In this document: positions 18,130 through 28,767 of the stretch, in pieces
How positions within the stretch are numbered: position 1 is the stretch's first letter
Layout of the letters: each line of letters starts with the position of its first letter
Assembly (NCBI GenBank): GCA_963708155.1
Contig: OY970183.1
Coordinates: 310,001 to 374,000, forward strand
Reading direction: 5' to 3'
DNA: 64,000 nt
Source of the DNA: Methylovirgula sp963708155
GTDB taxonomy: Bacteria > Pseudomonadota > Alphaproteobacteria > Rhizobiales > Beijerinckiaceae
Notes under the pieces: generated by a model
What the model was told of the DNA's origin: nothing
The model's input: only the letters and a program-made list of their open reading frames with translations
Database searches by the model: none
Position numbers and translations under genes: made by a program

Positions 18130-18392
18130 ATGATTAGATTCAATCAAGCGGCTGCCCTCGCGGTGGTGCTTTCGTTCGGGTTGTCTCATGGCGCCCTAGC
18201 GCAGACGGAACACAGCAACTCGCATCATTGGCGTTCTGCGTATCATCGGTGGGATAATAGAATACAGCGCATCCATTCTGGCCGAGTTCACTACAGCGGT
18301 ATGGGACCGCACCGAACCTCGATCCATACGATGGTGGTCGCTACGGAACTGCGCCGGACAGCGATCCATACGATGGTGGGCCGCCTCCTTGA
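18130..18392 (+). CDS. Small secreted tandem-repeat protein, one frameshift
   Basis: A signal peptide (AAALAVVLSFGLSHGALAQ) and a His-rich stretch lead into a repeat that is only visible after a one-base correction near 18299-18301. In the repaired frame the C-terminus reads as two copies of YGTAPxxDPYDGG ending in GPPP and a TGA at 18390-18392. The repaired protein is about 87 residues. As read, the frame instead runs on through the downstream terminator into antisense of the porin gene, which is not credible. Function unknown. The two DNA copies of the repeat are nearly identical. Confidence 0.6.
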
Positions 18393-18483
18393 CGGCGCCA
18401 AAAGCCGCCTAAGGCCCGCATATCATTTGGCGACCTTCCAATCGGTCCATCGCCTTGGGCGTTCCCGCAATGACGTTCAGGCA

Positions 18484-18518
18484 AAGAAAAACCCCGGAAG
18501 ACATCGTCTTCCGGGGTT
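18484..18518 (-). terminator. Intrinsic terminator of the OprP-type porin gene
   Basis: A 13-bp perfect stem (AACCCCGGAAGAC, 18490-18502) pairs with 18506-18518 around loop ATC. On the minus strand it is followed by a T-rich tract (AAAGAAAA at 18483-18490 on the plus strand). It lies 22 bases after the porin stop. Confidence 0.9.
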
Positions 18519-18539
18519 CGTGATTCGCAGATCGAAGGA

Positions 18540-20222
18540 TCAGAAGACGAACTGCGAGCGCGCCGCGATCCAGTCGACCGTGCCACCGTAATGGTTCGGG
18601 CCACCGAGATAAGCAGGGACGTTCTCGATCAGATGCTCGTAGTCGAGCATGAAGCGCAGGTTGTTGTTCGGATACCACGTGGCACCGCCGCCGAACGAAG
18701 TCTGCTCGCCGCCAAGGATGGCGGCGTTGTATTTGCCGCCGTTGACCGAAGCGCCGGAAGCGGAAGAGAGATAGGGCGCCGCAGCATTCAAATCGATGAC
18801 GTCGAAGCGCCCCGCGAGCTCAACCGCGCCCCAATAGCCAGTGCCAAGGATGAACGGGTGGTCGGGAATAACGCCCGAATATGCGCCTGTCGCCGGCACA
18901 TAGTAGCGTCGGCCGCCGAACGTATAGCTGCCCTGCACATAGCCGCCGTTGAAGGCGACAGCCGGACCGTTCGTCGCTTCGTAAGCGCCGCTCGAACTGC
19001 GCGTATCGACGACGTAATGATAATATTCACCCTGGATGAAGGCGTTGCCGTAGGTGGCCGCCGCCTCGCCGCCGAACACTTGGCCGCCGTGGGCGGCGAG
19101 GGTGCCCGTGTTGAGAAGCTGAGTCGGATCGACGCGCAATTCCGGCCGGTCGCTCAGGCCGATTCCTTCGACCGTTGCGCTGCTGCTATTGACGCGCGGG
19201 TTGAAATCGTCGGCGAAGTTGAAGCCGACATGCAGCGTGGCATTGTTCGCTTTGTCCTGAAAGATGTTGTAGCTGGCGCGGAACAGGCCGGCCGTTTGCA
19301 CCCCGAGACCCGAGCCATAGGGATAGGTGCCCGTATAGGTGTTATTTTGGTGAATCTGGCCCGTCGTCGGACCGGTCAGGAAGCCACCAACCCACAGGCG
19401 GTCCGTGTTGGAGTGGAAGCCCAGGGCCGTGCGGTTATCGCCGGCGCCGAAGGCCGTCGCGACCACCTGAGAGCTCGGGCGCTCCATGAACATGATATTG
19501 GGCGATCCCATCGGCTCGTCGAGGGTCCACGGCACGTCGATCGCGCCGATCGTGAACTCCGTCGGCAGCGGACCGCCGTGCTTATAGAGACCGTCGTAGC
19601 TGATGAAGGCGTTCTCGATGCCGGACGCGGCGCCGTTGCTGCTGTCACCCGGCGCATTGTTGGAATAGCCGTCGGACGTACCACCCAGATCGTACTGAAT
19701 GCGGTAGGCCCAATCGCCAAGGAAGATGCCCTGCACGCCGATGCGGGCGCGCCGGAAGTTGATGCCGCTGTCGAGGCCCTGGTTCACAAGGCCGGCCTTG
19801 CCAAGCTGGCCAGAGCCCGGGGTGACCTGATGGTAACCGACATAACCGCCGGTATCGATATTCAACTGGCCGGTCAGCTCGACCGTGTTTTGTGCATCGG
19901 CATCGGCGAAGCCGAAATGCACCGGGCCTTTCGAGCTCTCGATCACATGCGGGCCGAGCAACGGCGGGGGTTCGGCATCCTTGCTTGCGTAAATCGGGCC
20001 GCCGTGGCGCTTCAGGTGATGGATTTCCGCGCGCAGGGCGCTGATCTCAGCTTGCTGGTGCGCCTCGATCCTTTGAATCTCGGCTTGCAGCTTGGCGATC
20101 TGCGCGTCGTCTGCGAAAGCCTGGCTTCCCCAGACGGCGAGAAGGCTCGACGAGGCGAGGAAGACGAGGAATTTGCTTTTACGGGCGTTGCCGATGCGGC
20201 CCGAGGTCAGTTCGTATGTCAT
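18540..20222 (-). CDS. OprO/OprP-type (phosphate-selective porin family) outer-membrane porin
   Basis: About 560 residues. A signal peptide (FLVFLASSSLLAVWGSQAFA) is followed by an N-terminal coiled coil (residues 35-72, DDAQIAKLQAEIQRIEAHQQ) and a long beta-barrel with a terminal phenylalanine (ARSQFVF). Within the barrel the pattern LDSGINFRRARIGVQGIFLGDWAYRIQYDLGG is typical of the OprP/DUF3138-like porin family. Such porins form outer-membrane channels for anions or other solutes; phosphate specificity should not be assumed. The start is the ATG at 20222, close to an upstream AT-rich promoter-like element. Confidence 0.85.
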   Translation of the reverse strand: MTYELTSGRIGNARKSKFLVFLASSSLLAVWGSQAFADDAQIAKLQAEIQRIEAHQQAEISALRAEIHHLKRHGGPIYASKDAEPPPLLGPHVIESSKGPVHFGFADADAQNTVELTGQLNIDTGGYVGYHQVTPGSGQLGKAGLVNQGLDSGINFRRARIGVQGIFLGDWAYRIQYDLGGTSDGYSNNAPGDSSNGAASGIENAFISYDGLYKHGGPLPTEFTIGAIDVPWTLDEPMGSPNIMFMERPSSQVVATAFGAGDNRTALGFHSNTDRLWVGGFLTGPTTGQIHQNNTYTGTYPYGSGLGVQTAGLFRASYNIFQDKANNATLHVGFNFADDFNPRVNSSSATVEGIGLSDRPELRVDPTQLLNTGTLAAHGGQVFGGEAAATYGNAFIQGEYYHYVVDTRSSSGAYEATNGPAVAFNGGYVQGSYTFGGRRYYVPATGAYSGVIPDHPFILGTGYWGAVELAGRFDVIDLNAAAPYLSSASGASVNGGKYNAAILGGEQTSFGGGATWYPNNNLRFMLDYEHLIENVPAYLGGPNHYGGTVDWIAARSQFVF

Positions 20223-20241
20223 TGCACCCCCCAAAAGGATG

Positions 20242-20261
20242 CTTAAACTTAAATTTATAAA
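20242..20261 (-). promoter_or_regulatory. AT-rich element upstream of porin gene 1 (shared with porin gene 2)
   Basis: A 20-base AT-rich stretch ends 20 bases before the porin ATG. It matches 17 of 20 positions with 31681-31700, upstream of the second porin on the same strand. Both are oriented alike relative to their gene. They may be a promoter or regulator site that co-controls the two porins. Confidence 0.4.
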
Positions 20262-20276
20262 CTCCCGTTTAGTCAA

Positions 20277-20589
20277 CCGCGCGTGGCAATACCCGCATGA
20301 CTAATCATGCTGTGTGGGATTTAGACCACAGCTAAGCAGGACGAAATGTAGAATAAGAAGGTTTTTCTACAGCATAGGCTTATCGAAGAATTATTTTCGC
20401 CGCATACACAGTACTGTCATGAAAGTGTAATACACGCGTTATATTGAACTTGAACTGGCTGCAGCTGCGGGATGGAAAATATAATCTCCGGCGCCTGCTG
20501 CTTTGCCGAGTCAATCAGAGCAGTCCGTGAAACAATCAAGCCGAGCGCGTGGCCCGGCTTGATCATCGTGACTCGGATATCGTCGCGCC
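20277..20589. other. Intergenic region between porin 1 and the Cys-repeat gene
   Basis: The 313 bases contain no open frame of note. An inverted repeat, ATCAAGCCG (20538 onward) pairing with CGGCTTGAT (to about 20566), lies just downstream of the Cys-repeat gene and may act as its terminator, though without a strong T tract. The AT-rich half nearer the porin gene probably holds its promoter. Confidence 0.5.
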
Positions 20590-21112
20590 TCAGTATCCGT
20601 TGGCGTCCAAGTCTTCATCGTTGATCGTCATGTTGAGGTTTCCGACGCAGGTCTGAAACCCCTGCGTACCCGGCGCTGTGCCTATCTGCGCGCAGGCGCG
20701 CCGAACTGAGGTCATTTGATCGCCGCGCTGATAAGAATCAGAGAACCCCGCGGTCAGGCCAGCCTGCGCGACGCGAGACAATGTCGGAATGCCAAAGGGC
20801 TCGGCGCGCTCCGGCGCTGACCGCATCCTCCCGGTCCAGCACGCAAAGCGCAAAAGCGCTCGTGCCGGGACGATAGCCATGGCGCCGACAAACAGCCTGC
20901 TCATGCGCCGTGCGCTGTGCGACGTTCATCGAGATCGCGGTTTTCGCCAAGCTGCGCTCGCAGGCGACATAAGTAGATACCGCTGGATCGATACCCATGC
21001 TGGCGCAGGCGTTAGCGATCGCGGTCCGCTGGCTGGGAGTTTGCGCGCGAGCACCAAGCGGTGCAAGGGTCATGGCCGCAAGAAGAGATGACAAGACAAA
21101 AAGTATTTTCAT
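20590..21112 (-). CDS. Secreted Cys-repeat hypothetical protein, one frameshift
   Basis: A signal peptide (ILFVLSSLLAAMTLAPLGARA) starts the protein. The mature part shows three related units of about 40 residues, each with two cysteines and a GxxPGTxxFxxCV-like core: ACASMGIDPAVSTYVACERSL, VCRRHGYRPGTSAFALCVLD and ACAQIGTAPGTQGFQTCVGNL. The third is in a different frame from the first two. One extra base near 20800-20812 accounts for this, giving about 173 residues. Function unknown. The units resemble small exported repeats in Rhizobiales proteins. It has its own promoter region upstream (21113-21297). Confidence 0.65.
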
Positions 21113-21297
21113 GCTCGTTTACCTCAATAGGCCGCGGACGAAAATACCTGCGCTAAGCATGATACTGTAATAAAAAACGCTTTATACGAGTTTATTCTTG
21201 TAAATTGTGTTTCATGAACTTTATTTTACTGTGCGACTGCGCCTCCGTGCGACCACTGAGATCGAACCCAAGGCGTGAAACAGGCGGCGGCGATGGC

Positions 21298-22725
21298 TCA
21301 AGGATCAATGGCGACGCCGAGTTCTTCCGCCGACCAGCCGCCACCGAGCGCCATGAGCAAGGCCGTGCTCGACTGCAAGCGGCGCGTCTCGACATGCAGA
21401 ACCGCCCGTTGCGCTTCGAGCGCCGCGGTCTGCGCGACGATGACGTCGAGGTAGTTCGTCGCGCCACCGCGATAGGAGGCGAGCGCAAGGTCGGACGCGC
21501 GTTTCGCCGCGATGGCCGAGGCCTGCACATCCCTCGCCTCGTTCCGCAACGCATGAAGCGAAGCGAGATCGTCTTCGACCTCCTGAATGGCCTTCAGAAC
21601 GGCGCCGCGGTAATGCGCGACCGTTTGCAGATAGGCAGCCTCGGTCGCCGCCAGTTCCGCGCGCCGCAGCCCGGCATCGAACAATGGCAGATAGACCGTC
21701 GGGCCAACCGACCACAAGCTGTTCGAAAGACTGAGCAGATTGATGCCCGTATCCTGCTCGCCGGCGAGCAGGTTAATCGTAAACCGTGGGAAAAAGGCAG
21801 TGCGTGCGATCCCGATCGATTGATTGGCAGCGGCGGTCTCGCGCTCGGCGGCGGCAATATCCGGCCGCCGTTCCAACAGCGTCGAAGGGACGCCATGCGG
21901 GATCACCGGCAGCGCCGCGCTCCGCGCTACGGGAGGAATTGAAAAATCCGATGCCGGGCGTCCAATCAGAGTCGCGATCGCATGTTCGTAGAGCGCCCGT
22001 GGCCCGGCAATTTCGGCCAATTGCGCTTTGGCGTTTTCAAGCTGGACTTGTGCACGCGCGACGTCGATCGGCGCGCCGATCTTGCCGCTCAAGCGTTGCT
22101 GCGTCAGATTCAGCGCATCGCGATAGGCCGCAACCGTGTCGCGGAGCAGCTTGGCCTCGCGATCAAGCCCCCGAAGGCCAAAATAGTCGCGCGCCAACTC
22201 TGCCTGCAGACTGAGACGCGCCGCCGAAAGATCGGCAAGGCTCGCCTGCGCTTCTGCTTTATTGGCGGCGATATTGTCTTTGATCCGGCCCCAAAGATCG
22301 ACCTCGTAAGAGGCTTCACCTTGGACGGTATTGGCGCCGTAATAATCCGGCTCGCCCGAACCGCGCAAAGGGCGATCGTTCGATTGCCTGTTGTAGGAGA
22401 AACTGGCCTCGCTGCCGACATGCGGATAGAGCGCGGATTGCGCCTCCGCCACGTAATCGCGCGCCTGTAAATAGGCAGCTTCTGCCTCCGCAAGATCCTG
22501 ATTGGCCGTTTCGACCTGCGGCTCGAGCGCGTCGAGTTCGGGATCGTCGAAGGAGCGCCACCAGTCGCCACGCGAGGCGGCATCGCTCGGCCGCGCCGGC
22601 TGCCAATCGCCCGCCTCCTTGAATTTTGTGGGCACGCTGATGACCGGCGGACGGTAAGCCGGGGCGAAATCGCAGGCCGCCAGCAGAAGCGCCGGCGCCA
22701 GCACCAAGAAGGCCGAATATTTCAT
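21298..22725 (-). CDS. NodT/OprM-family outer-membrane efflux lipoprotein
   Basis: About 475 residues with a lipoprotein signal ending LLLAAC (Cys about residue 18). Then comes the typical FAPAYRPP start and two outer-membrane efflux repeats with long helices (for example ANQDLAEAEAAYLQARDYVAEAQ and LAASYRGGATNYLDVIVAQ). It forms the outer-membrane channel of the RND pump encoded just upstream. The start at 22725 is chosen because the lipobox then follows at the normal distance; the open frame upstream has no coding character and overlaps the adaptor gene. Confidence 0.92.
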   Translation of the reverse strand: MKYSAFLVLAPALLLAACDFAPAYRPPVISVPTKFKEAGDWQPARPSDAASRGDWWRSFDDPELDALEPQVETANQDLAEAEAAYLQARDYVAEAQSALYPHVGSEASFSYNRQSNDRPLRGSGEPDYYGANTVQGEASYEVDLWGRIKDNIAANKAEAQASLADLSAARLSLQAELARDYFGLRGLDREAKLLRDTVAAYRDALNLTQQRLSGKIGAPIDVARAQVQLENAKAQLAEIAGPRALYEHAIATLIGRPASDFSIPPVARSAALPVIPHGVPSTLLERRPDIAAAERETAAANQSIGIARTAFFPRFTINLLAGEQDTGINLLSLSNSLWSVGPTVYLPLFDAGLRRAELAATEAAYLQTVAHYRGAVLKAIQEVEDDLASLHALRNEARDVQASAIAAKRASDLALASYRGGATNYLDVIVAQTAALEAQRAVLHVETRRLQSSTALLMALGGGWSAEELGVAIDP

Positions 22726-22741
22726 GCCGCCCCCGCCCCGG

Positions 22742-23944
22742 CTATCGCGCGCTGAGCTCAGTTGCGGCCCGCTGACCCGCGATCCGCACCTGATCCCCGG
22801 CAGCGATCGAGTCCGACGGGCTTCGGATGATGCGATCGCCGGGCGACAACCCCGACTTGACCTCGATCTCCGTGCCGAGATCGCGCCCGACGACGACCGG
22901 CTTGAGAACCACTTTATCGTCATGATCGACGGTCGCGACTTCGGGCCCGGTCCGACGGAAGATCAGAGCACTCGCCGGAATCCGCAAAGCGTTTGGGTCC
23001 GGCGGCATGTTGAAATCGACTTCGACAAAGGCACCAGGCTGCAAAAGATTATCCTTGTTGTCGCGCCGCAATTCAACGAGCAATGACCGCGAGCGTTGCG
23101 AGATAGCGTCGGAAGTTGTCGCGACCCGCGCAGAAAAACTCCGGTCGGGGAATTGCGGCAGCTTCAATTGCGCCGTCATATCCTTGTGGATCTCGGCACT
23201 GAACGCTTGCGGCACATCGACGTAAATCCGCATTTCATGCATGTCGGCAACGTCGAAGAGATCGGGCGCATTCCCCGGCGTCGAATTGACCAGCGCGCCG
23301 ACATCGATCTTGCGTGCGGTCACGACACCATCGAACGGAGCGACGATTTTCTTGAAGCCTTCCAGCGCGGCAAGCCGGGCGACATTGGCCGACGCGGCAG
23401 CAACCTCGGCCTTCTTGGCGTTGTAGTCACCGACCTTTTCGTCCGCCGTCTGTTGCGAGACCGCGTCGGTGACACGCATTTCCTGCCAGCGTTTCGCCGT
23501 GAGTTGCGCGAGCGCCGCGTTGGCCTGCGCTTTGGCGAGTTCGCCCCTGGCTTGCTCGTATTGCTGGTCGAGATCCGGCGTGTCGATTTCCGCGAGAACA
23601 TCGCCGGCTTTCACCTTTGCACCGATATCCTTGTACCACATTTTGACGTAGCCGCTGACGCGTGCGTAGATCGGCGCGCTGAACCACGCCTGCACCTCAC
23701 CGGGCAAAACAAGGTGCTGCGCGCCGGTGCCCCGCTCCGGATTTACTACCTCGACCGTGGGCACCGCCGCGTCCTGCGTCAGCCGGGCAAGATCGCGCTC
23801 CTCATGCTCGCGGCTCGAAATACCGACGAACGCAACGCCGATCGCGACCGCGCCAATCAGCGCGAGGCGCCACAGGACTTTCCGGCCGAGCGTATTTCGC
23901 GCCGCGCCGCGATCCTTTGTCCGCTCACTGACCTGATCGTGCAT
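22742..23944 (-). CDS. RND periplasmic adaptor (membrane-fusion protein)
   Basis: 400 residues. One membrane anchor (VLWRLALIGAVAIGVAFVGIS) is followed by a lipoyl half motif (PGEVQAWFSAPIYARVSGYVKMWYKDIGAKVKAGDVLAEID), a short coiled-coil hairpin, the second half (KKIVAPFDGVVTARKIDVGALV), and beta-barrel plus membrane-proximal domains. It bridges the RND permease and the NodT-type channel. It lies nine bases after the permease stop and 17 bases before the channel gene. Confidence 0.93.
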   Translation of the reverse strand: MHDQVSERTKDRGAARNTLGRKVLWRLALIGAVAIGVAFVGISSREHEERDLARLTQDAAVPTVEVVNPERGTGAQHLVLPGEVQAWFSAPIYARVSGYVKMWYKDIGAKVKAGDVLAEIDTPDLDQQYEQARGELAKAQANAALAQLTAKRWQEMRVTDAVSQQTADEKVGDYNAKKAEVAAASANVARLAALEGFKKIVAPFDGVVTARKIDVGALVNSTPGNAPDLFDVADMHEMRIYVDVPQAFSAEIHKDMTAQLKLPQFPDRSFSARVATTSDAISQRSRSLLVELRRDNKDNLLQPGAFVEVDFNMPPDPNALRIPASALIFRRTGPEVATVDHDDKVVLKPVVVGRDLGTEIEVKSGLSPGDRIIRSPSDSIAAGDQVRIAGQRAATELSAR

Positions 23945-23952
23945 CGGGGTTC

Positions 23953-26900
23953 CTAGCTATGGACCAAATGTTCGTTTCGTGCGCGGCTGCGCGAGGGCGG
24001 CACCGCGCGGCTGTGAACCGCAGCAAACAGCACTGGTACGAAAACGAGTGTCGCGCAGGTTGCGCAGATGAGACCGCCGATAACGGCACGTCCGAGCGGC
24101 GCGTTCTGTTCGGCGCTGAGAGCCATCGGCAGCATGCCGATGATCATCGCCAGCGCCGTCATCAGCACCGGGCGGAAACGCGTCACGCCCGCGTCGAGCG
24201 CCGCAGCCGTTGCATCCGCGCCCTCCGCGAGTTTTTCGCGCGCAAAACTGACGACGAGAATGCTGTTGGCGGTCGCAACACCCATACACAGGATTGCGCC
24301 GGTAAGTGCCGGAACCGAAAGCGTCGTATAGGTCGCAAACAACATCCAGACAATGCCGGCGAGCGCCGATGGCAAAGCGCTGACGATCACGAATGGATCG
24401 ACCCAGGACTGGAAATTGACGACGATCAGCAGATAGATCAGCACGATCGCCAGCGCGAGACCGCCGAAGAGCTGGCCATAGGCCTCTTTCATGGTGCTGA
24501 CCTGGCCGCGCAGGACGACCGTCGAGCCGGGCGGCGCCTCCTTCGCGGTCGAATTGAGAATTTTCTGGATGTCCGCCGCGACGCCGCCAAGATCGCGGCC
24601 GTGCGTCGTCGCATAAATGTCGACGACGGGCTGAACATTGTAATGCGAGACAACGGCGCTGCTGAAGCCGCGTCGAATGGTGGCGACGCCACCGAGCAAT
24701 TGCGAAGCGTTTGTCGCTGTCACGGGAACATTGGCCAGATCACCAAGCGAGTTCCTGCCAATATTGCGGCGATTGGACGACGATCGGATAGGACACACCG
24801 TTCTTGGGATTGAGCCAGAAGGTCGGCGCGCTCTGCACGCTGCCGGCAAGCGTGTCCTGAACGGAACTCGCGATGTCCTTTTCGGTGAGGCCGGTCGTAT
24901 CCGCCAGCGAGCGATTGACGTCGACATACAGAGTCGGCGCGTTGAAGGCTTGCTGGATGCGCGGATCGGCAATGCCGGAGACCTTGGCGATGCGACCAAA
25001 GATTTTTTCGGCATAAGCGCGGTCGGCGGCGATGTCGTGACCGATAACCTGCACGTCGATCGGCGCCGGCAGCCCGAAATTGAGAATCTGGCTCACCATA
25101 TCCGCCGGCAGGAAGGCGAAAGTCGTCCCCGGATAAAGCCGCGGCAGTTTCCGCCGAAGCTCGTCAACCACCTGACCCGACTTTTCCGCTTCCGCGGGCT
25201 TGAGCGAAATCAGAAGGTCGGCATCCGCCGCGCCAATGCTGCCGGAATTGCCATAAGCCATGTTGATACCGCTGATCGGCAGGCCGATATTGTCGACGAT
25301 CGAAGCGACGCCTCCGGGAAGCAGTCCGCGGATCGATGTCTCGACCTCGTCGCAGAGCGCCGCGGTTTCCTCGATCCGCGTTCCGGTCTGCGCGCGGATG
25401 TGCAGCTTGATCTGATCCGACGTCACCGAGGGAAAGAAGTTTTGGCCGAGAAACGGCACAAGCCCAAAGGAGACAAGAACGACACAAAGGAATCCGACGA
25501 GGAAAACACGCCGCCGCGCCAACGCAAGCTCCAGCACGCGACGGTAGCCACGTCGAAAATTCTCGAACCGATGCTCGAAGCCGCGCTGAAACCGCACCAG
25601 CGGATTGTGACTGTGCGGCGTACCGGCGAGATGGTCTTCCAGATGTTCTTGGGCAGCGTGGGTCGCAAGGAGAAAGCGCGCCAGCGTGTTCACCAGCGTA
25701 CGCGAAAGGAGATACGAAAAGCAGAGCGCGAAAACGACGGCCTTGGCCATCGGCCGAAAGAGATAGCCGGAGACGCCACCCAATCCGAACATTGGCACGA
25801 AAACGATGCAGATACAGAGCAGCGAGACAGTCGCTGGCACGACAATCTGCCGCGCGCCGTCGAGAATCGCGACTTCGATTTCTTTGCCGTGCTCCAGATG
25901 CCAGTTGATGTTCTCGATCGTCACCGTCGCATCATCAACCAGGATGCCGACGGCGAGCGCCAGGCCGCCCAGCGTCATGACGTTGATCGTCTCGCCCGTC
26001 GCTGACAGAGCGGCGACAGCGCCGAGGATGGCGAGCGGAATTGAGACGAGAATAATGAGCGTCGATCGCCAGCTTCCCAGGAACAGAAGGATCATCAGAC
26101 CGGTCAATGCCGCGGCGATTGCGCCCTCGCGCAGCACGGAGTTGACCGAAGACTGAACGAAGGCCGACTGGTCGCCAACCGCCTTGATCTCAAGGCCCGA
26201 AGGCAGCGCCGCGCGGATCTTCGGCAGCAGGGCCTTCACACCATTGATGACATCGAGTGTCGAAGCCGTGCCGGCTTTCTGGATCGTCATGAGCACGGCA
26301 TGCGAACCATTCACACGCACGACATTGATCTGTGGCGGCGCGCCGTCATGAACGAACGCGACATCACTCATATAGACAATGCTGTTACCGGTCGATTTGA
26401 TCGGCAGCCGGTTGAGCTCGTCGATCGATCGCGGCGCATCGTTCATGGAGACGACATACTCGAAACGGCCGATCTTCTGCGTTCCCATCGGAATGATGAG
26501 ATTTTGTGCGGCAAGCGCCTTGACCACGTCCTCGGCGGATAGTCCGTAGGATTGCAGCTTCTGCTGGTCGATATCGACCTGCACCTGACGGACCTTCCCG
26601 CCGTAGGGTGACGGGATGGCGGCGCCGGCGACGGTCGCGAGCTGCGGCCTTATGAAATTCTGCGCATAGTCGAAGAGCTGCGATTGGGAGAGCGTCGTGC
26701 TCGAAAGTGCAAGCTGCAGAACTGGTACGCTGGAGGCGTTGAAGAGCAGGACATAAGGCGGCGTGATGCCCGGCGGCAGAAACTTGAGCACCGTTTGCGA
26801 GGCGGCGGTAACCTGCGCGATGGCGGTGTTGATATTCACGCTTGGCTGAAAGAAGACTTTCACGATCCCGTAGCCGGTCAGCGACTGGGATTCGATATGC

Positions 26901-27139
26901 TGAATGTCGTTGACCTGAGAGCTGAGCGTGCGCTCATAATAATAGATGACGCGACCCGACATATCGTCCGGCGGCAGGCCATTATAGGTCCAGACGACGC
27001 TGACGACGGGAATGCCGATATCGGGGAAAACATCGGTCGGCGTTCTGATCCATGCCATAACCCCGAAAATCAGGATCAGCATCGCCATGACGATGAACGT
27101 ATAGGGACGCTGCAGCGCGATCCTGACAATAGCGAGCAT
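23953..27139 (-). CDS. RND-family inner-membrane efflux permease, one frameshift
   Basis: Repaired length about 1,061 residues. The first 799 residues carry the N-terminal transmembrane block, the periplasmic pore domain and the helix-4 signature GGLALAVGILVDDATVTIEN. They end prematurely at YWQELAW. Removing one C of the pair at 24754-24755 continues into NSLGDLANVPVT and the second half, with helix-10 block MGVATANSILVVSFAREKLAEGADATAAALDAGVTRFRPVLMTALAMIIGMLPMA. The VDDA pair is the proton-relay site of RND pumps. Substrate not predictable, probably drugs or metabolites rather than metal ions. First gene of a three-gene minus-strand unit with adaptor and channel. Confidence 0.9.
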
Positions 27140-27414
27140 GTTGTCTGAACAACTCCTGCGTCATCTTCGCGAAGGCCGGCTTCCGGCCACAATCGGTGCG
27201 TGACGGGCCAATGCCGGCGGGATGCCGGCCGCGCGTTGGGTCGCGATTGGCAAAACGCTCACGGCGCGCGTGGTCGCCCATGCACGCGTCGGCACCCTAG
27301 TGCGGCGCAGAAGACCTTGGTACTAAATAAAAATTTGAAGAGCGCGGCACATGGCCGGCCTCATAAGGGCCTCACGCACCTGTCATATCCGGCGATTTCG
27401 TCGCCGTCTTGCGC

Positions 27415-28767
27415 CTATCCGTCCTGGCGCTGCGGCCCTATCTCGAAGCAGGCACCGGGAACGGAATCGTCGAGCCGGAGCGTCAACCCGTGCAATTCTG
27501 CGATCGTCGCCGCCATGCTTAAACCAAGGCCATTGCCTTGTATTTCCTCGGTCGCAGCACTGCGATAGAAGCGCTTGAAGATCTTGTCGCGATCGGCCGG
27601 CAGGATGCCGGGGCCACTGTCACAGATGCGGACACGCGGCCCCTCTGCCGTGCTCTCCACGGAAATCTGCACGCTGCCGTTCTTCGGCGTAAACTTGATG
27701 GCGTTGTCGACAAGGTTCGTCAAAGCCTCGCGAAGAAGATCGCCGTCGCCGATGAAGGTGACCTTGTTTTGCAGATCGAGTTTGATGGCGATCGATTTTG
27801 ATTCAGCCATCGGCTCGTAGAAATCAAAGACGTCGTAGCAGAGCGCGGAGACATCAACCGGCGCGAAAGCACTGCGCCGCAGCCCGCTTTCAAGTTCGGA
27901 GATGCGCAGCAGCGCCGTCACGGTGGTAAGCGCGCGATCGAGATTGGCGAGAATTTGTTGCGCGGTCGCGCGAAGTTCTTCCTCCGGCTCATTCAGGGCG
28001 CGCTCAAGCCGGATATGCGCCACCGTAAGAGGCGTGCGCAGATCGTGGGCGATATTGTCGCCGACCTGTTTGAGCTGGTTCACGAGCCGGGTGATCTCGT
28101 CAAGCATTCGATTGACGGAGCGGACAACCTCATCGATGCTATCGGGAACCCGGTTCTCCGGTAGCCTCTCCTGAAGATTGCCCTGAATTACACGATCGAT
28201 GGCAAGATGGATTTCGCGAAGCCGGCGCGAAGCACGCAAGCTTAGGATGACCCCCGCCAGGAGCGCGAGAAGAATGGTCGGTCCGATGCCGATCACCAGG
28301 GCGCGCAAGACCGATTGCTGCAGCGCCCGGATCTCGTAGAGGCCCCGGCCCAGAACCAATGTGCCACCGTCAGCGCGCTTGCGCCCGGCGAAGAATGCCG
28401 ATTCGGTGCCGGTTCCTTCCGGCCGCGTCGTCTCGATGATGTGCGTTTTGCCGTCGAGAGGGATCGCGGGAATTCGCTGCACGTTGCCATAGACATGATT
28501 GCCCGCGGCATCGAAAAGACCGACGTATTCGATCTGGCGCAGATCGCGCGTCAGCCGCCGTCTCAATTCGGGCTGGAGCTGGGCGACCGGCTCGACTGCC
28601 GCTTTGGCAACTTCGTCGGCAAGCGAGATTTGAGCCCGCGTCATGTCGGCATCGGCAACGCGCCAGTAGACGAAGGCGAAGACGGCAGCCGTCGACAGCG
28701 TTACGACGATGGCGAAAATAACCGCCAACCGAAAAGCTGTTGAACGAAGAAGCTCAGCGATCCCCAT
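27415..28767 (-). CDS. Sensor histidine kinase
   Basis: 450 residues. Two membrane helices (about residues 10-32 and 155-180) flank a periplasmic sensor. A HAMP linker follows, then HisKA with the phospho-acceptor in NIAHDLRTPL, and the ATPase domain with NLVDNAIKFT (N box), GPGI (G1) and GNGLGLSMA (G2). It would phosphorylate the response regulator encoded just upstream, with which it overlaps by 14 bases. Placement ahead of the RND operon on the same strand (275 bases between) suggests it regulates that pump. Confidence 0.92.
   Translation of the reverse strand: MGIAELLRSTAFRLAVIFAIVVTLSTAAVFAFVYWRVADADMTRAQISLADEVAKAAVEPVAQLQPELRRRLTRDLRQIEYVGLFDAAGNHVYGNVQRIPAIPLDGKTHIIETTRPEGTGTESAFFAGRKRADGGTLVLGRGLYEIRALQQSVLRALVIGIGPTILLALLAGVILSLRASRRLREIHLAIDRVIQGNLQERLPENRVPDSIDEVVRSVNRMLDEITRLVNQLKQVGDNIAHDLRTPLTVAHIRLERALNEPEEELRATAQQILANLDRALTTVTALLRISELESGLRRSAFAPVDVSALCYDVFDFYEPMAESKSIAIKLDLQNKVTFIGDGDLLREALTNLVDNAIKFTPKNGSVQISVESTAEGPRVRICDSGPGILPADRDKIFKRFYRSAATEEIQGNGLGLSMAATIAELHGLTLRLDDSVPGACFEIGPQRQDG

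Noticed and set aside
18130..18591. Long open frame of 153 codons covering the repeat protein
   Set aside because: It runs through a strong terminator and into antisense of the porin gene; the repaired shorter repeat protein is more consistent.
20414..20431. Possible Pho box (CTGTCAT then GTGTAAT at an 11-base repeat) upstream of the OprP-type porin
   Set aside because: Its second half matches only partly, the orientation is away from the porin gene and the distance is nearly 190 bases. Not enough to claim PhoB control.
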